Shown here: positions 40,301 to 49,247 of the stretch, in pieces
Position numbering within the stretch: the first letter of the stretch is position 1
Layout: each line of letters opens with the position of its first letter
From: Lagopus muta
Lineage: Eukaryota > Chordata > Aves > Galliformes > Phasianidae
Length of the DNA stretch: 64,000 nucleotides
Direction: 5' to 3'
Assembly (NCBI RefSeq): GCF_023343835.1
Contig: NC_064435.1
Span: forward strand, 85,009,788 to 85,073,787
Notes under the pieces: generated by a model
What the model saw: the letters and a program-made list of their open reading frames with translations, nothing else
Told to the model about the DNA's origin: nothing
Database searches by the model: none
Position numbers and translations under genes: made by a program

Positions 40301-43300
40301 ATGGCCTTTTTTTTTCTTTTTTTTTTTAACCTGTTAAGAAAACCTGTTGTTTCCATCTTAGTCTGTGGTTTTTGTTATGGAATTAAAAACAAAACAACAG
40401 AAAAACATAGAAAATGTTTTGAACACCACAACAGCCAGATGTGATTGGTGGATTAGTGCTTGTCTGCAAGAATGACTACAAGCACTTTGAAGGTGTCAGC
40501 CCAGGTTCCAGCCTATCCCATTAATTGAACTGATTGTGCAGTGTGTTAGTACAGAGCTGAGTCAAAGCAAATACTCCCTGCATTGCTGTTGGTGAGGAAA
40601 GATGTCTGAACTGGGTGGCTTAATTTAAGAACTATTCACTGATTTTTCACCAGAAAAAAATGTGAACTCTGTAGAAGGAGTTTAAAAAAAAACAACAAAA
40701 CTGTTTCAAAAAAGTAAAAATCATATTTACAAACCACGGTCAAAAATATCTCCACTCACCTCTTGTATTACATGAAGGGAGATAGGAAGCTGGATTTCAA
40801 GACTGTGTCGTCCTAACTAGTCTTCTTTAGCTAAAACAAAACCTGATGTCCAGGTATCCCAGTGAAGGGCAGTGGTAGGCTTCAAGAACACAGGTAACCC
40901 ACTGGGTTCTTCAGTCTGGTTCTGGATTGTCACCCTCTATTTGACATTGTAAATGTCTTGACTCTACACATCATTTAATATGCTAATATGTCAAAAAACA
41001 CATTTTCAAATATATTCCTGAAGAAAAAAAATAAGGACCAACTAGATTTTGGTTTTGTGATCATGCTGTACAATAAAAGTGAAATTTCATCAGGTAAGAT
41101 AATGCATTTCAGGGGGAGCTGATTCTCTTGGAGAGCCTCTGAGAACCTTTATCTGAAACTGCAGCCATTGCAAGGAGGGATTTTGAAAATGCAGGGCTTA
41201 CTGTTATCCTCCTGGTGCAGGGAACTGCATGGATATGTTACATCAGTGAAGGGGAAGAGTGTTGAAAATAAGATGAGGATAAAATCTGCTGGGTATACCA
41301 TGAAAGAGAAACCCTGCCTTTATTGTTTCAAATACAAGGGTTTTGTTTTTTTTTTTTTTTCTTGCCTCCCTTTTAAAAGCTGCCCTCAGTGATTTAAAAC
41401 AGTTGGAGTGAAGATGTCAGTGTGATGCTTTTTGCCTTCTGGGTGGCTGCTTCAATCCTCATGCTTGTGGAGCTACAAGTTTTCTGCCGCAGCATCAACT
41501 ATTCCTTTGCAGGGAGAAAAGTCACAAGGAAAGGAATGTCTTTCAGGCCTCTTTTATGGAGGTTTCTGCTGCTCTTGATGACAGTGCAGCTTGTGTGCTG
41601 AACAGAGCTGCGTGTCTGGAATCTTTGGGTTGCTTTCTGTTTGTTTCATGATGGTATAGTTTCCAACATGTCTGACTTTGGAGATAAATCAATCTGATAA
41701 ATTCTTAGCTTCCCATCACTTTACACTCATCACCGATTTGTGTGTGCTAACATTGACTATGGGTTACTTGTGTCAGCAGAAATTATTTTTGTAAGTTTGG
41801 TTGATAAGAATACCCATGAATTACATCTGAAATGGGTTGTGTTGTTGAATTGTATGAATAGCTGTTGTTTGATGTTTCACTGTTACACCTGTCTGATCTG
41901 TAAACTCGAGAGCATTTGAGAGGTTCTTAAACTTTATGTTCACTTTATAACTCAAGCAGAGTGTTTAATTACTGCTTATCTCCTAGGGAGTTCAGTGCCT
42001 GTGACCAGCAGCAGTGCGTCTGCATTTGCTGCTCCTTCTGGAGAACTTCTGGATTTAGACAAATTCAAGAAGCCTGAAGGAAGCTGGGATTGTGAGGTCT
42101 GCTTGGTCCAAAACAAACCGGAGGCCACAAAGTGTGTAGCCTGTGAAAGTGCAAAGCCAGGCACCAAAGCAGAGTTCAAAGGTAATACTGAGTGGTTAAA
42201 ATGAGGATGTGCATTCTGCAGTTTGTTTTGCTTTGACTTTTTTTAGAGCTGAGTTAGTTTTTTTCCTTAGAGCTATGGCAGCTCTGTTCATTTTTACCTG
42301 TAGGAGTATTATCTAGATAAGATCACGTGTATGTTTCCACACATTTTCCCAAGAATAAATGTATGCTTTTTAGAGAAAAGCCTTTTTTAACAACATGCTT
42401 GTTCTTACATGATGTTCGTTTGCAGTTTAGACAAAAAGTGTAATAATAATGTAATGTGTATTACATCTAATACCAGTGCACATCTGATAGCCAAGCAGCA
42501 GACAGAAAAATACCATTGTGAAAAGGTCTATTTAGAGAGAAGCGTGAGGGAATTTTGTTTTCTGTTTTGATTTTGGGTTGTTTTTTGAGTTTTGTTTTAT
42601 TTTTACAGTTCTGATTGGGAAGTTTGGGACTAGAAACTCGCTAAGTAGCTGAAGCCTTCATGTGCCACAGATGTACCATAGAGTACAAAGTAAACGTTAT
42701 TTCTTACTTCTGCAGGTTTTGATGCTTCTGCTGTGTCCACAAATGCTGCAGTGCCATCATTTACATTTGGTGTTCAGTCATCATCCTCTGATTCTCAAAC
42801 ATCGAGTACCACAGGAAGTTTTAAATTCGGAGAACAAGGGAGCTTCAAGTTTGGCATTGCATCTGAATCTGCATCTTCTAACGCTGCGCCTGGGGGATTC
42901 AAGTTTCCCAGCAGTTCTGGGAACTTCAAATTTGGAGTTTCATCCTCGGACTCTAAATCAGAAGAGAATAAAAAGGAAGATAAAAGTAACAATTTTACCT
43001 TTGGCCTTCCGTCTACAAGTAGTCCAGCTCCTTTAACGTTTCAGTTTGGGACAGCAAGCCTGGGACAGCAGGAAAAGAAAGAGCAACAACCAGTATTGGG
43101 AGGTTTCAGTTTTGGTTCAAGTTCTACTTCTTCCATAACTACCAATGAGAATAAAACCGCAGTCGCTGGCTTCACTTTTGGAACCGTGGCAGAAAATGAA
43201 GTTGCGTCAGCTTCTTTTGCATTTAAGAAACCAGATGAGAGAAAGGACGAAACTCCTTCAACCAAGGGAGGCTTCTCTTTTGGTAACGTGGAGTCGACAC

Positions 43301-46300
43301 CTGCCTCGCAGTTTGTTTTGGGAAGGACAGAAGAGAAACAGGATTCTGTCAGTTCTGCTGCTCCGTTAGTGTTTGGGAAGAAAGCTGACAGTGAAGAGTC
43401 AAAGGCACAACCTGTCTTTTCCGTCGGGCAGTCTGAGCATACCAAAGAAGAAAGCACAGCAAAACCTATGTTCAACTTCAGCTTTGTTAAACCATCAGAG
43501 AAGGAAACCGAGCAGGCAAAGCCAGCTTTTTCATTTGGGGCCCAAGCCAGTACTTCAGGTAAGCAGAATATCTTTTGTCTTCAACTGTCTACGTCCCTCA
43601 GATAGTACCTCTGAAGTCATAAGTTACAAAATCTGTAGGAGCTGATAGGTTAATGTACTGGAGCTTTAGAAAAAGCTTAACTACTGTATGTAGTGTAATT
43701 TCTGTTCCAGTTGTTGATGTATAGACAATTAGTAGCAATTCCTATTTCAATTTCAGTGAGTTTTAAGACTAGGTTTGGACAAGAAGAAAAGAAATCGTTG
43801 CACCTTAATGAATTTGTGTTGCATCCCACAAGAAAACAGATGTTTTGTATGGTTTCTGTGCTAGCACCATCATTGGTGGTAAAGTTTTTAGTGTGATGAC
43901 ATAGAGGCTTCATGCTATGGTTTTCATAGTGAAGGGAAATCTGTGAAAGTTGTTTCATTCGTGTGTACTTGCAGCTGTGCTGCCAGGTGTACTGCTGCAG
44001 TTCTACCGCCACAAAGGTGTGGAAGTAATTAAATACATACCGCTCAGTTCTGTGTGTCTTTTACCTTCTGAAAGACTGGACTGAAAGATTTTAGTGACAA
44101 TTACTGTGTGGAAAAATTCTGATTGTAATTCCATTTTGTATGACTTACCATGGTGTAGAGAACAGAGTTCGTTACTAACTTTGGAAGTAATAAGGGAAAG
44201 AACAGGGGGAGTAAAAGCAATGCATAGGGTTGTGTTATTTTTAATCTTTGTAGTCTTATGATTGAGCTGCTACTGAGCAGATTGGGGATTGGGGGACTTG
44301 GTGGAGGGGAGGTTGATTGTTTTGGCTTTTTTTCTGTTCCAGTTGAAGTTCTGGAGTTTGATTTAGTCATGGGAATTTGACAAAACACCTTGTGTAACAA
44401 GGAGACTTTAACAAGCCTTCTTCAACACAGTGGAGACTTCCTTACAAGTGGCATAGATGGAAAAAGGTCCATAACTGCTGGAAAAAACAGCAGTGGGAAA
44501 TGAAGAACAGGGTCAGGTATAATAATGAGAGCAGAAGCTTAGGGAAAGCTGAAGAATTATATACTTAAAAAAAAACACCTTTAAATCTAAAATTGCACTC
44601 AGTACTTTGTGACAGCTTTGTAACAGAGGGCTGTTCTCCATGGCTCCCAAAAGCAGGTCTTGAAAGTACTGAAGTGCAGTGAGCTTAAGCCATAAGAGCG
44701 AGGCTGCAGGATGATCAGCTTAGCTGGCTTTTGGGCTGTAGGCTCGGGGCTGTAACTTCAGGAGAGGCTACAAAAGAAACTGTTCCACTGTTGTTGTTTT
44801 GTTTGTTTGCTGTGTTCTATTTTACAAACTGTAGAAGTGTTGCAGGTAATTGATGTTGTTCTTCTGGGAGCATCTGAAAGATATTTTTGTTTGAAGAGAT
44901 GTACTGGTTAAATCTGGTTCTGATTATTATTATAGCCAATGCTTGGTGTCTGTAACTGCTAAAGCCTACAGCTGTGGTGGTGTCATCGTTCTTCACAGTT
45001 CTCCCATTCCATTAATTGTGAATGGCAGCAATCAGTGTATTAGATCTGGATCTTAAGTAATCCACAGTAGCTGCATAGTAGCTGAGGCATCAGTCAGTGT
45101 TTCTCCTTGTACAGCCTTTGGGACAGGGTCTCTGTTGCACACACTTCAGTGTTTGGCAGCGTTTCGTATTCTGTTCTGCCCCGCAGATCAAGGAGCAGCA
45201 AAGCCATCCTTCAGCTTCTTGAGCTCCAGTTCCTCCAGCACAGCTGTGCCCACCACTTCAGCCAACAGCAGCAGCGTGTTTGGCAGCGTCACCTCTTCCT
45301 CCAACCCTGCGCCGGTTCCCACTCCCTTCGTGTTTGGGCAAGCCAGCAACACTGTGAGCAGCACTGCTTTTGGCAATTCTGCAGAATCTACAGCATCTCA
45401 GTCATTTGGCTTCTCTCAAGAAAGCAAACCAGCAACCACATCTTCCACCACTGGTGCAGCAGTTGCTCCGTTTGTCTTCGGTTCAGGAGCCAGCAGTAGC
45501 AGTGCAGCAAGTTCTGGCTTTACCTTTGGAGCCACGGCCACATCAAGTTCAACAGGTACGTTTAAGCAGGTGCTTTTGTTTTTGCTGTTAGGTTACAAAA
45601 TAGGTAAGTGGAGCTGGGAAATAGTGTTTCATGGAGAACGTGTAGGCAAAACGTACGGAAAGAAGAGAAGTAGTGACTATTTACATTCAACAACATATAA
45701 ACAATACTAATGATTACTCAGGTTTTCAGGCAGTCTGGGAAATACAGTTGAGGAATCAACTGGCTGTGCTGTTGTTTTGTGCAGTGGACAATCCTTTACT
45801 GGCTTTCATTCGCATAGGAACTTGTCATTGTGAGAGTGAATTTCCCTCTTTTTGGTATCAATCCAGTGCTGAAGGTTAAAAGTCAGTTACAATTTCAGTT
45901 TTTTGTCTCCCATACCTAAAACTATCAAGCACTGTAAATAACATCAAGATTTGTAATGAGCATCCTTCACAAGTGTATATCACAAACACAGTATTGATAT
46001 ATGCAACTGCTGCTTTGTAAAGAGTGACTTCTAGAGAGCATTATAGCCAGTCTTTCATTTTCTTGGTTACTGAACCCAGAAACAAGAATCTGGATATATT
46101 TTTTTTTCACGTTCTATATGCATTGCTCATTGAAGTGCAGCATGAATTTAGCAGTATGGCACAAGGCTAAAGTTTCCAAATAATCTGTATTTCTGCCTAG
46201 AAATTGTTGGTAATAAAATTAAACCTGTAAGGAAGCTACAACTATTCTGATCAGTTTCCTTAAACTTGTCACTCATGGGAATGAAATGTTATTTTTTGTA

Positions 46301-49247
46301 TATCAGCAACAGAGAGAGAACAGCCCTAAGTTACAGCAATCAGCAGATCAGTCTAAGCCACTAGCAAGTCAGGACTTCCAGCATCTTTTTGTTAGTAAAC
46401 AAAGCTATCAAAAATCTTCATAAAAGTATTTAAATACCTTTTAGTCTGTCTTACCTTCTGTTTTCCTTCTTGGAAAAACAGTCAGCCATTGTGTTGCAGA
46501 GATGGATATTTTTTCATTGCGTGACGTCTGCTTAAATTGCATTAGATTACCAGTGCTATTTAGAATGTCTCTTTTTGCTCAGCAGCAGTGTGTGTGTTTG
46601 AAGTCACTGTTCAGTCATGGATTTTCTTCTCATTATTTGTGCTGGCCATGCAGAACCAAAGCAGCTAATTGAATGAGCTTGTTTTCTGTTACATGGAGGG
46701 ATGGAATTATTCTGGTAGCTGAGTTAGGTCCCTGCGAGCCTGATTTGGTCTCCAGAAATTGATAATTGTAAACACTTGGATGAGGAAGGGGTGCAATTGC
46801 TGACAAGAGGAAAGATTTGCATTCTCCCGATTCCAATAGATCAGGAGCTGTATTTTGAATGATTGAAATATTAAAAATAAATGAATGAGTATTCTTTACC
46901 CGTGATATAAATAACTCTTAGTAAACACAGGTCAGCATGTGCTATTCGTGGGAGTCTGTTTCTAGAGCATGAATGGCTAACGGTAATTTGAGGCTAGACA
47001 ACCAGTGTTTGAGGTGTATGTTGACTGACTCTTGAAAGCATGCTGTTTTTCATCTTTCTTACAAGAAAAGGTATAATTCCTATTATGAAGGAGGTACTAT
47101 TTGTTGTTTTACCTACCCGGCTGCAAACATAAGCTCTGTAACAAACGAAACAACCCAGCACATGCTGAAATTGCTCTTCTTTTCCCTGAGGGTCGTCCTC
47201 TTCATTTGTCTTTGGGTCTGGGTCTTCAGCGCCTGCTGCTGGCCCGGCCTTTGGTGCCGGTCAGCTACCAGCATTTGGCCAGAGCCAGGGCCCCGGCCAG
47301 CCGAATGCTCCCAGCTTTGGATCCCTGTCAACAACGCTGTTTTCAGCTGGCCCTCAGCCTGCGCCTCCTGCCTTCGGCTCTGTGACGAGCAGCACTCAGC
47401 CCCCTGTGTTTGGACAGCAGTCGAGCCAACAACCGGGTTTTGGCTCCGGCACCTCCAGTGCTGGTGAGTGTTGACCATCCTCTTCCTTTCTGGTCTCACA
47501 GAGAGCTTGCTTGGTCGGTGGGTTGTTTTCCATGAAGTGCATCTGAAGTTTAGTGAGTGAGATGACTTCTGCCTTTTGCACATACTCAACTGTTAAGAAT
47601 TAACCTCCATAAAAGGGAGGACCAGGGATGTGCAGGTACACATAGGTTGTACAGACAGAGCAGAGCAGCAGAAGCGCTGCGCAGTTGTTTTTGGATTTGT
47701 TACAGAGTAGTTTTTAGGTTTTTTTGCCAACTTATTTGGATTGGAGACTTTCTTGTGTGAGATACATTGCTAATACTAGACCTGTATGGGCGAAAGCTTC
47801 ATTTAAAGTTCTTTTTCTGAAATATGCTGGCAAGAATGATCCTTGCAATTTAAGTGCAAGACCTCTTCCACAGTAATAATTATTTTTTCAACTAAACACA
47901 TTCATAGGTAAGACACTTGTGTTTGATAACAGCATCAGATACAGAAAAGGGTTAGGGCCAGTTAGAAAAGAAAAGCCTCTTTTCTTCTCGGATGTTTTAC
48001 AAAATACTCTCTGTTGAAAGCAGCCTGCATTTGTATTAATCAGTAATTAGTTGGCACACCGTGTCAGTTGCTCTTTCATTCTGTAATGAATGAAGTAGGA
48101 GTTTAAAGAGAAAAGTCCCCGTGGTTTGTCTGTGTTACTTTGATTGTAGGAACGGTTAATGTTATTTTCCAGACTGCAGTTACACAACAAAGTTTGTTTA
48201 AATGGTAAATCTAGAAAATTCATTACTGCAATTTGAGACTTCACTGATATATTTCAGTGCATGCAGGCATAAATTAATGGCAATACAGATAGCAGGAAAC
48301 AGTTCATTAGCAGTGTGCCAGCAATCTTATTTAGAATCCCTTTATGATTCTCTACTGAAGCAAATGAAGTTTTTTAGTGTTGCTCCTGTGGTAATTTAGC
48401 ATTTCTGGTAAACCTTCCTCCCACCCCAAGCTTTGCCATCTTGAGCAATGTGTGACAGAGGTAGAGGGAGGATGGTGAGGTTTTTGCTGGAAAGAATGAA
48501 CTCAGATTTCATTTTCTTATTCCTTTCTGCTTCTGCCCCATCTTTCTTAGGTCCTGTATTCCAGTTTGGAAGTAGTACTTCTAATTTCAACTTTACAAGT
48601 AACCCAGAAGTATTTACTTTTGGTGCAAATCCCCCTGCACCAGCAGCACCGGTACAGCCTTCTGGCTCTTCAGGATTTTCATTCAGCCAGCCTCCAGCAT
48701 TTACAGTGGGGTAAGAGACCATATCAGAATTTCACTTGAGCTTTCAGTAGTATCAGTGGACCGTGTGCAGCCTCTGCTGATGTTAAATTGTGAGGTGCTC
48801 AGATGAACATTGGAATTTCTGTCTAAGCACGGCAGCTTTCCTCGCTCTGTTAGCGTGAGCAGCTAAGTGAGCAGCACTAGCTTGACAGCAGCCTTGTTCT
48901 CAGAAATACCATGCACCCATTGAAATGTTCTTGAAAAATAAGGTCTGCATTTAGCCACTGAGTGCTGCTTACCTGCTGAATGAGAGATTTAATTGCTTTT
49001 GGTTTCTGGAACTCTCTTCCTGTTCGTCATACGCTGTGTGTTGCCAGCTGCTAACTAGTGAGCCAGATGATAAAACAGTTGTTCTGGAATATCTGCTCAG
49101 TGCTGCTACTGCATTGTCGACTATACTGTCCTAAACTCTGCACTGCTAATTTCTTTTGATAGGACTACTGGAAAAAATATTTTCTCTGCCTCTGGATCTT
49201 CAGTTTCCGGTCGGAAGATAAAGACTGCAGTTAGACGTAGAAAGTAA
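3747..49247 (+). CDS. NUP153: NUP153, nuclear pore basket nucleoporin (22 coding exons)
   Basis: Nuclear-basket nucleoporin that binds lamins, Ran and transport receptors. Coding exons: 3747-3863, 21646-21859, 23989-24237, 25454-25593, 25676-25804, 27937-28053, 28180-28224, 28336-28389, 30404-30550, 31636-31688, 34691-34814, 36311-36448, 37563-37655, 37890-37977, 38282-38401, 39684-40298, 41987-42181, 42716-43558, 45187-45555, 47191-47463, 48551-48710, 49163-49247. Every junction is GT-AG, phases agree, and the total is 4368 nt (1455 aa plus stop; human about 1475). Domains: poly-Gly start then a pore-targeting block with [18 protein letters not shown] (about 1-610); four RanBP2-type zinc fingers (about 653-674, 720-739, 790-809, 848-867); an FG domain (about 880-1425) with some 26 FG dipeptides, mostly FxFG; and a basic tail ending KTAVRRRK. 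The ATG has a strong Kozak context (A at -3, G at +4). Identity rests on residue-level recall of human NUP153. Zinc finger 1 is altered (see findings). Confidence 0.98.
4635..4889 (+). mobile_element. CR1 LINE 3' fragment
   Basis: Typical CR1 3' text: GATAGGACAAGGG start, AGATATTAGGAGGAAG, GTGGATGCCCCATTCC and TCAAGGCCAGGCTGG. Truncated at the 5' end and ending without the octamer tail, directly against the next copy. Confidence 0.85.
4890..5200 (+). mobile_element. CR1 LINE 3' fragment, tandem to the previous copy
   Basis: Second CR1 in the same orientation. It repeats the AAGATTTAGATTGG to GGTCCCTTCCAACC text and ends in degenerate ATTCTGTG octamers near 5145-5200, the CR1 3' hallmark. Confidence 0.88.
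8815..10230 (+). mobile_element. CR1 LINE fragment, interrupted by a second CR1
   Basis: Diverged CR1 in + orientation. The left part (8815-9387) includes the end of ORF2 and TCAGAAATAGTGTGGCCAGC. The right part (about 9824-10230) resumes with AGTTTTGGGCCTCTCACTA, exactly where the CR1 text should continue. The 9388-9816 interval is a separate insertion. Confidence 0.8.
9388..9816 (-). mobile_element. CR1 LINE inserted inside another CR1 (antisense)
   Basis: Begins with CACAGAATCGTTTGAGTTGG, the reverse complement of a CR1 3' end, and runs to ATTCTCTGGATGTGTTTG. A 7-bp direct repeat CACATCT (9381-9387 and 9817-9823) flanks it, compatible with a target-site duplication. Confidence 0.8.
10270..11390 (-). 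mobile_element. CR1-type LINE, reverse-transcriptase region (decayed)
   Basis: Read on the - strand, pieces of a CR1 ORF2 reverse transcriptase are visible: [18 protein letters not shown] (near 11222-11280), [14 protein letters not shown] and [17 protein letters not shown] (within 10740-11087). Frames are broken and the catalytic FADD-type motif reads TANDS, so it is inactive. Confidence 0.85.
11393..11452 (+). mobile_element. Short CR1 3'-end remnant
   Basis: TTTTCCAACCTGAATGATTT followed by ATGATTCTGTGA resembles the last 50-60 bases of a CR1 in + orientation, including one octamer. Confidence 0.55.
11500..12140 (+). mobile_element. CR1 LINE fragment (old, diverged)
   Basis: Contains diverged CR1 phrases in the right order: GAGGCCAACTGTGTGCTGGG, AAGACATTGACATCCTGGAG and CTCAGAGAGGTTTCCATCCT, then a GGACACAGCCCTTGG tail. 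Confidence 0.65.
18055..18795 (+). mobile_element. CR1 LINE 3' fragment (about 740 bp)
   Basis: Long continuous CR1 text: TCAGAAATAGTGTTGCCAGC, GAAGGGCAACAAAGCTGTGA, TTGGATATTAGGAAAAATTT, CATTGGAACAGGCTGCCCAT and CCCTGGAGGTGTTCAGGAAA. Ends near GAGCCCAACCTTAATGATCC without a clear octamer array. Confidence 0.88.
21646..21859 (+). CDS. NUP153: NUP153 coding exon 2
   Basis: Starts at residue 40 with [17 protein letters not shown], the conserved amphipathic pore/membrane-association block, then an acidic stretch and the conserved DGRVTPEPA. The acceptor is AAGCAG| and the donor G|GTATGT; it ends in phase 1. Confidence 0.97.
23989..24237 (+). CDS. NUP153: NUP153 coding exon 3
   Basis: Carries the strongly conserved [12 protein letters not shown] and [20 protein letters not shown] blocks of the N-terminal pore-targeting region. 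The acceptor is TATTTAG| and the donor AAAG|GTAATT; phase 1 at both ends. Confidence 0.97.
25454..25593 (+). CDS. NUP153: NUP153 coding exon 4
   Basis: Encodes the conserved [16 protein letters not shown] and [15 protein letters not shown] segments. The acceptor is TTGGCAG| and the donor CCT|GTAAGT. It enters in phase 1 and leaves in phase 0 (141 nt with the carried base). Confidence 0.97.
25676..25804 (+). CDS. NUP153: NUP153 coding exon 5
   Basis: 129 nt in phase 0, encoding [20 protein letters not shown] and [12 protein letters not shown], matching human. The intron before it is only 82 bases. The donor is CAG|GTATGG. Confidence 0.97.
26815..27265 (+). mobile_element. CR1 LINE fragment in NUP153 intron 5
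   Basis: CR1-like phrases in order: GAGTCCAGAAGAGGGCCACC, AGAGGCTGAGAGAGCTGGGC, TTCCTTGGAGATCTCTCTGA and CCACTTGAGCAGGGGCTGGA. Diverged and without an octamer tail. Confidence 0.78.
27937..28053 (+). CDS. NUP153: NUP153 coding exon 6
   Basis: 117 nt in phase 0. Encodes [11 protein letters not shown] and the near-invariant [20 protein letters not shown], a hallmark of NUP153. A poly-T tract precedes the TTTCAG acceptor; the donor is GCA|GTAAGT. Confidence 0.98.
28180..28224 (+). CDS. NUP153: NUP153 coding exon 7 (45-nt microexon)
   Basis: Only 15 codons, [15 protein letters not shown], matching human DAKRIPS and following text. The acceptor is CCATAG| and the donor TCT|GTAAGT; phase 0 at both ends, so skipping would keep the frame. 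Confidence 0.95.
28336..28389 (+). CDS. NUP153: NUP153 coding exon 8 (54 nt)
   Basis: 18 codons, [18 protein letters not shown], matching human PLDRSGIDITDFQ. The acceptor is CCCTTAG| and the donor CAG|GTAAGA; phase 0 at both ends. Confidence 0.95.
30404..30550 (+). CDS. NUP153: NUP153 coding exon 9
   Basis: 147 nt in phase 0. Encodes [14 protein letters not shown] and [10 protein letters not shown], matching the human PPVQRLMTPK and YFKPSLTPS blocks. The acceptor is TCTAAG| and the donor AAA|GTAAGT. Confidence 0.96.
31636..31688 (+). CDS. NUP153: NUP153 coding exon 10 (53 nt, poorly conserved)
   Basis: Encodes a charged linker, [17 protein letters not shown], little like the human linker at this point. 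It is accepted because acceptor TTGCAG|, donor AG|GTATGA and phases (0 in, 2 out) are the only ones found that join exons 9 and 11 in frame with a good splice pair. Confidence 0.82.
32000..32310. repeat. Repeat-like GC-richer block of unknown class
   Basis: A 300-base block with higher GC than the surrounding intron, including GAGTGACCAGAAGGGGTGTG and TTTAAGGGTTGGCAGTGCAG. It looks like an old LTR or DNA-transposon remnant, but I cannot assign it. Confidence 0.3.
32671..32697. repeat. (TTTG)n microsatellite
   Basis: Five or six near-perfect TTTG units in NUP153 intron 10. Confidence 0.8.
34691..34814 (+). CDS. NUP153: NUP153 coding exon 11
   Basis: Encodes [18 protein letters not shown], then a Gly run and GKMRRERG, matching human SYPNFSLPAANGLSSG and GKMRRER. 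The acceptor is TGCTAG| and the donor CAG|GTAAGT; phase 2 in, 0 out. Confidence 0.96.
36311..36448 (+). CDS. NUP153: NUP153 coding exon 12
   Basis: 138 nt in phase 0. Encodes [13 protein letters not shown] followed by a Ser/Thr-rich stretch ending in NK, as in human [12 protein letters not shown] and LTNK. The donor is AAG|GTAAAT. Confidence 0.96.
36697..37080 (+). mobile_element. Avian ERVL-type LTR remnant in NUP153 intron 12
   Basis: GGCAGGGATAGAGTTAATTT near the start, GTAATGCTTATACAGCATCA and GCTTCTCACGCAGCCCTGGC, then a GTGCACAAGGGCTGGGAGAG block, follow the order of a common avian ERVL-family LTR as I recall it. No internal retroviral genes flank it, so it is probably a solo LTR, diverged and with an unclear right end. 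Confidence 0.5.
37563..37655 (+). CDS. NUP153: NUP153 coding exon 13
   Basis: 31 codons in phase 0. Encodes [19 protein letters not shown] and LPPLS, matching human [19 protein letters not shown]. The donor is TCT|GTAAGT. Confidence 0.97.
37890..37977 (+). CDS. NUP153: NUP153 coding exon 14 (tandem NAGNAG acceptor)
   Basis: Encodes [17 protein letters not shown] and a short Ser/Thr tail. The acceptor region reads TAGCAG, so the exon could also start at 37887 and gain one Gln codon in frame. The donor is GCG|GTAACT; phase 0 in, 1 out. Confidence 0.93.
38282..38401 (+). CDS. NUP153: NUP153 coding exon 15
   Basis: Ends with the conserved [20 protein letters not shown] followed by RNPG (human [19 protein letters not shown]). 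The acceptor is TCTGCAG| and the donor G|GTGAGA; phase 1 at both ends. Confidence 0.97.
39684..40298 (+). CDS. NUP153: NUP153 coding exon 16, zinc fingers 1-3
   Basis: 615 nt in phase 1. Carries [10 protein letters not shown] and three RanBP2-type (RanGDP-binding) zinc fingers. Fingers 2 and 3 have the regular W-x-C-x2-C-x10-C-x2-C spacing, each led by LGFGDKFK. Finger 1 (residues 653-674) reads W-x4-C-x2-C-x9-C-x2-C and lacks that leader. The donor is CCAG|GTATGG, followed by a long intronic poly-T tract. Confidence 0.97.
41987..42181 (+). CDS. NUP153: NUP153 coding exon 17, zinc finger 4
   Basis: Encodes a Ser/Ala linker, [16 protein letters not shown] and the rest of a regular finger (cysteines at residues 850, 853, 864, 867), ending [10 protein letters not shown]. 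The acceptor is TCCTAG| and the donor AAAG|GTAATA. Confidence 0.97.
42716..43558 (+). CDS. NUP153: NUP153 coding exon 18, main FG-repeat exon
   Basis: 843 nt, the longest exon. Eleven FG motifs, mostly FTFG, FKFG or FSFG, alternate with Ser- and Lys/Glu-rich spacers. Such repeats bind importin-beta-family transport receptors in the pore. [10 protein letters not shown] and LVFGKKAD match human closely. The donor is TCAG|GTAAGC. Confidence 0.97.
45187..45555 (+). CDS. NUP153: NUP153 coding exon 19, FG repeats
   Basis: Begins [12 protein letters not shown] (human DQGAAKPVFSFL), then a Ser-rich FG region with [17 protein letters not shown] and [11 protein letters not shown]. The acceptor is CCCGCAG| and the donor ACAG|GTACGT; phase 1 at both ends. 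Confidence 0.97.
47191..47463 (+). CDS. NUP153: NUP153 coding exon 20, FG repeats
   Basis: 273 nt, locally GC-rich. Encodes [37 protein letters not shown] and PPVFGQQSS, each aligning with human. The acceptor is CCTGAG| (a weak purine before AG); the donor is GCTG|GTGAGT. Confidence 0.95.
48551..48710 (+). CDS. NUP153: NUP153 coding exon 21, last FG repeats
   Basis: Encodes [16 protein letters not shown], then [11 protein letters not shown] and PPAFTVG. The FTFG here corresponds to the human C-terminal FxFG motif known to contact the HIV-1 capsid; that is family knowledge, not a claim about birds. The acceptor is TTCTTAG| and the donor GG|GTAAGA; phase 1 in, 2 out. Confidence 0.96.
49163..49247 (+). 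CDS. NUP153: NUP153 coding exon 22, basic C-terminal tail and stop
   Basis: Encodes [20 protein letters not shown] and ends TAVRRRK with stop TAA at 49245-49247, closely matching the human tail. The acceptor is TGATAG|. Confidence 0.98.

Larger units (their letters stand above)
21860..49162 (+). other. NUP153 introns 2-21
   Basis: Introns range from 82 bases (25594-25675) to several kb. Recognisable contents are a CR1 fragment (about 26815-27265, intron 5), an unclassified repeat-like block (about 32000-32310, intron 10), a TTTG microsatellite (32671-32697), an ERVL-like LTR (about 36697-37080, intron 12), and poly-T/poly-A tracts such as 40307-40327 and 41347-41360. I see no further exons, RNA genes or long ORFs in the rest. 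Confidence 0.7.

Noticed and set aside
40299-40444. Extension of the NUP153 zinc-finger frame past 40298
   Set aside because: This is intron read-through after the GTATGG donor into a poly-T tract. Exon 17 at 41987 continues the protein in the correct phase.
47113-47589. 158-codon antisense frame over NUP153 exon 20
   Set aside because: A shadow of the FG-repeat coding exon; codon bias of the + strand FG repeats leaves the antisense strand open.
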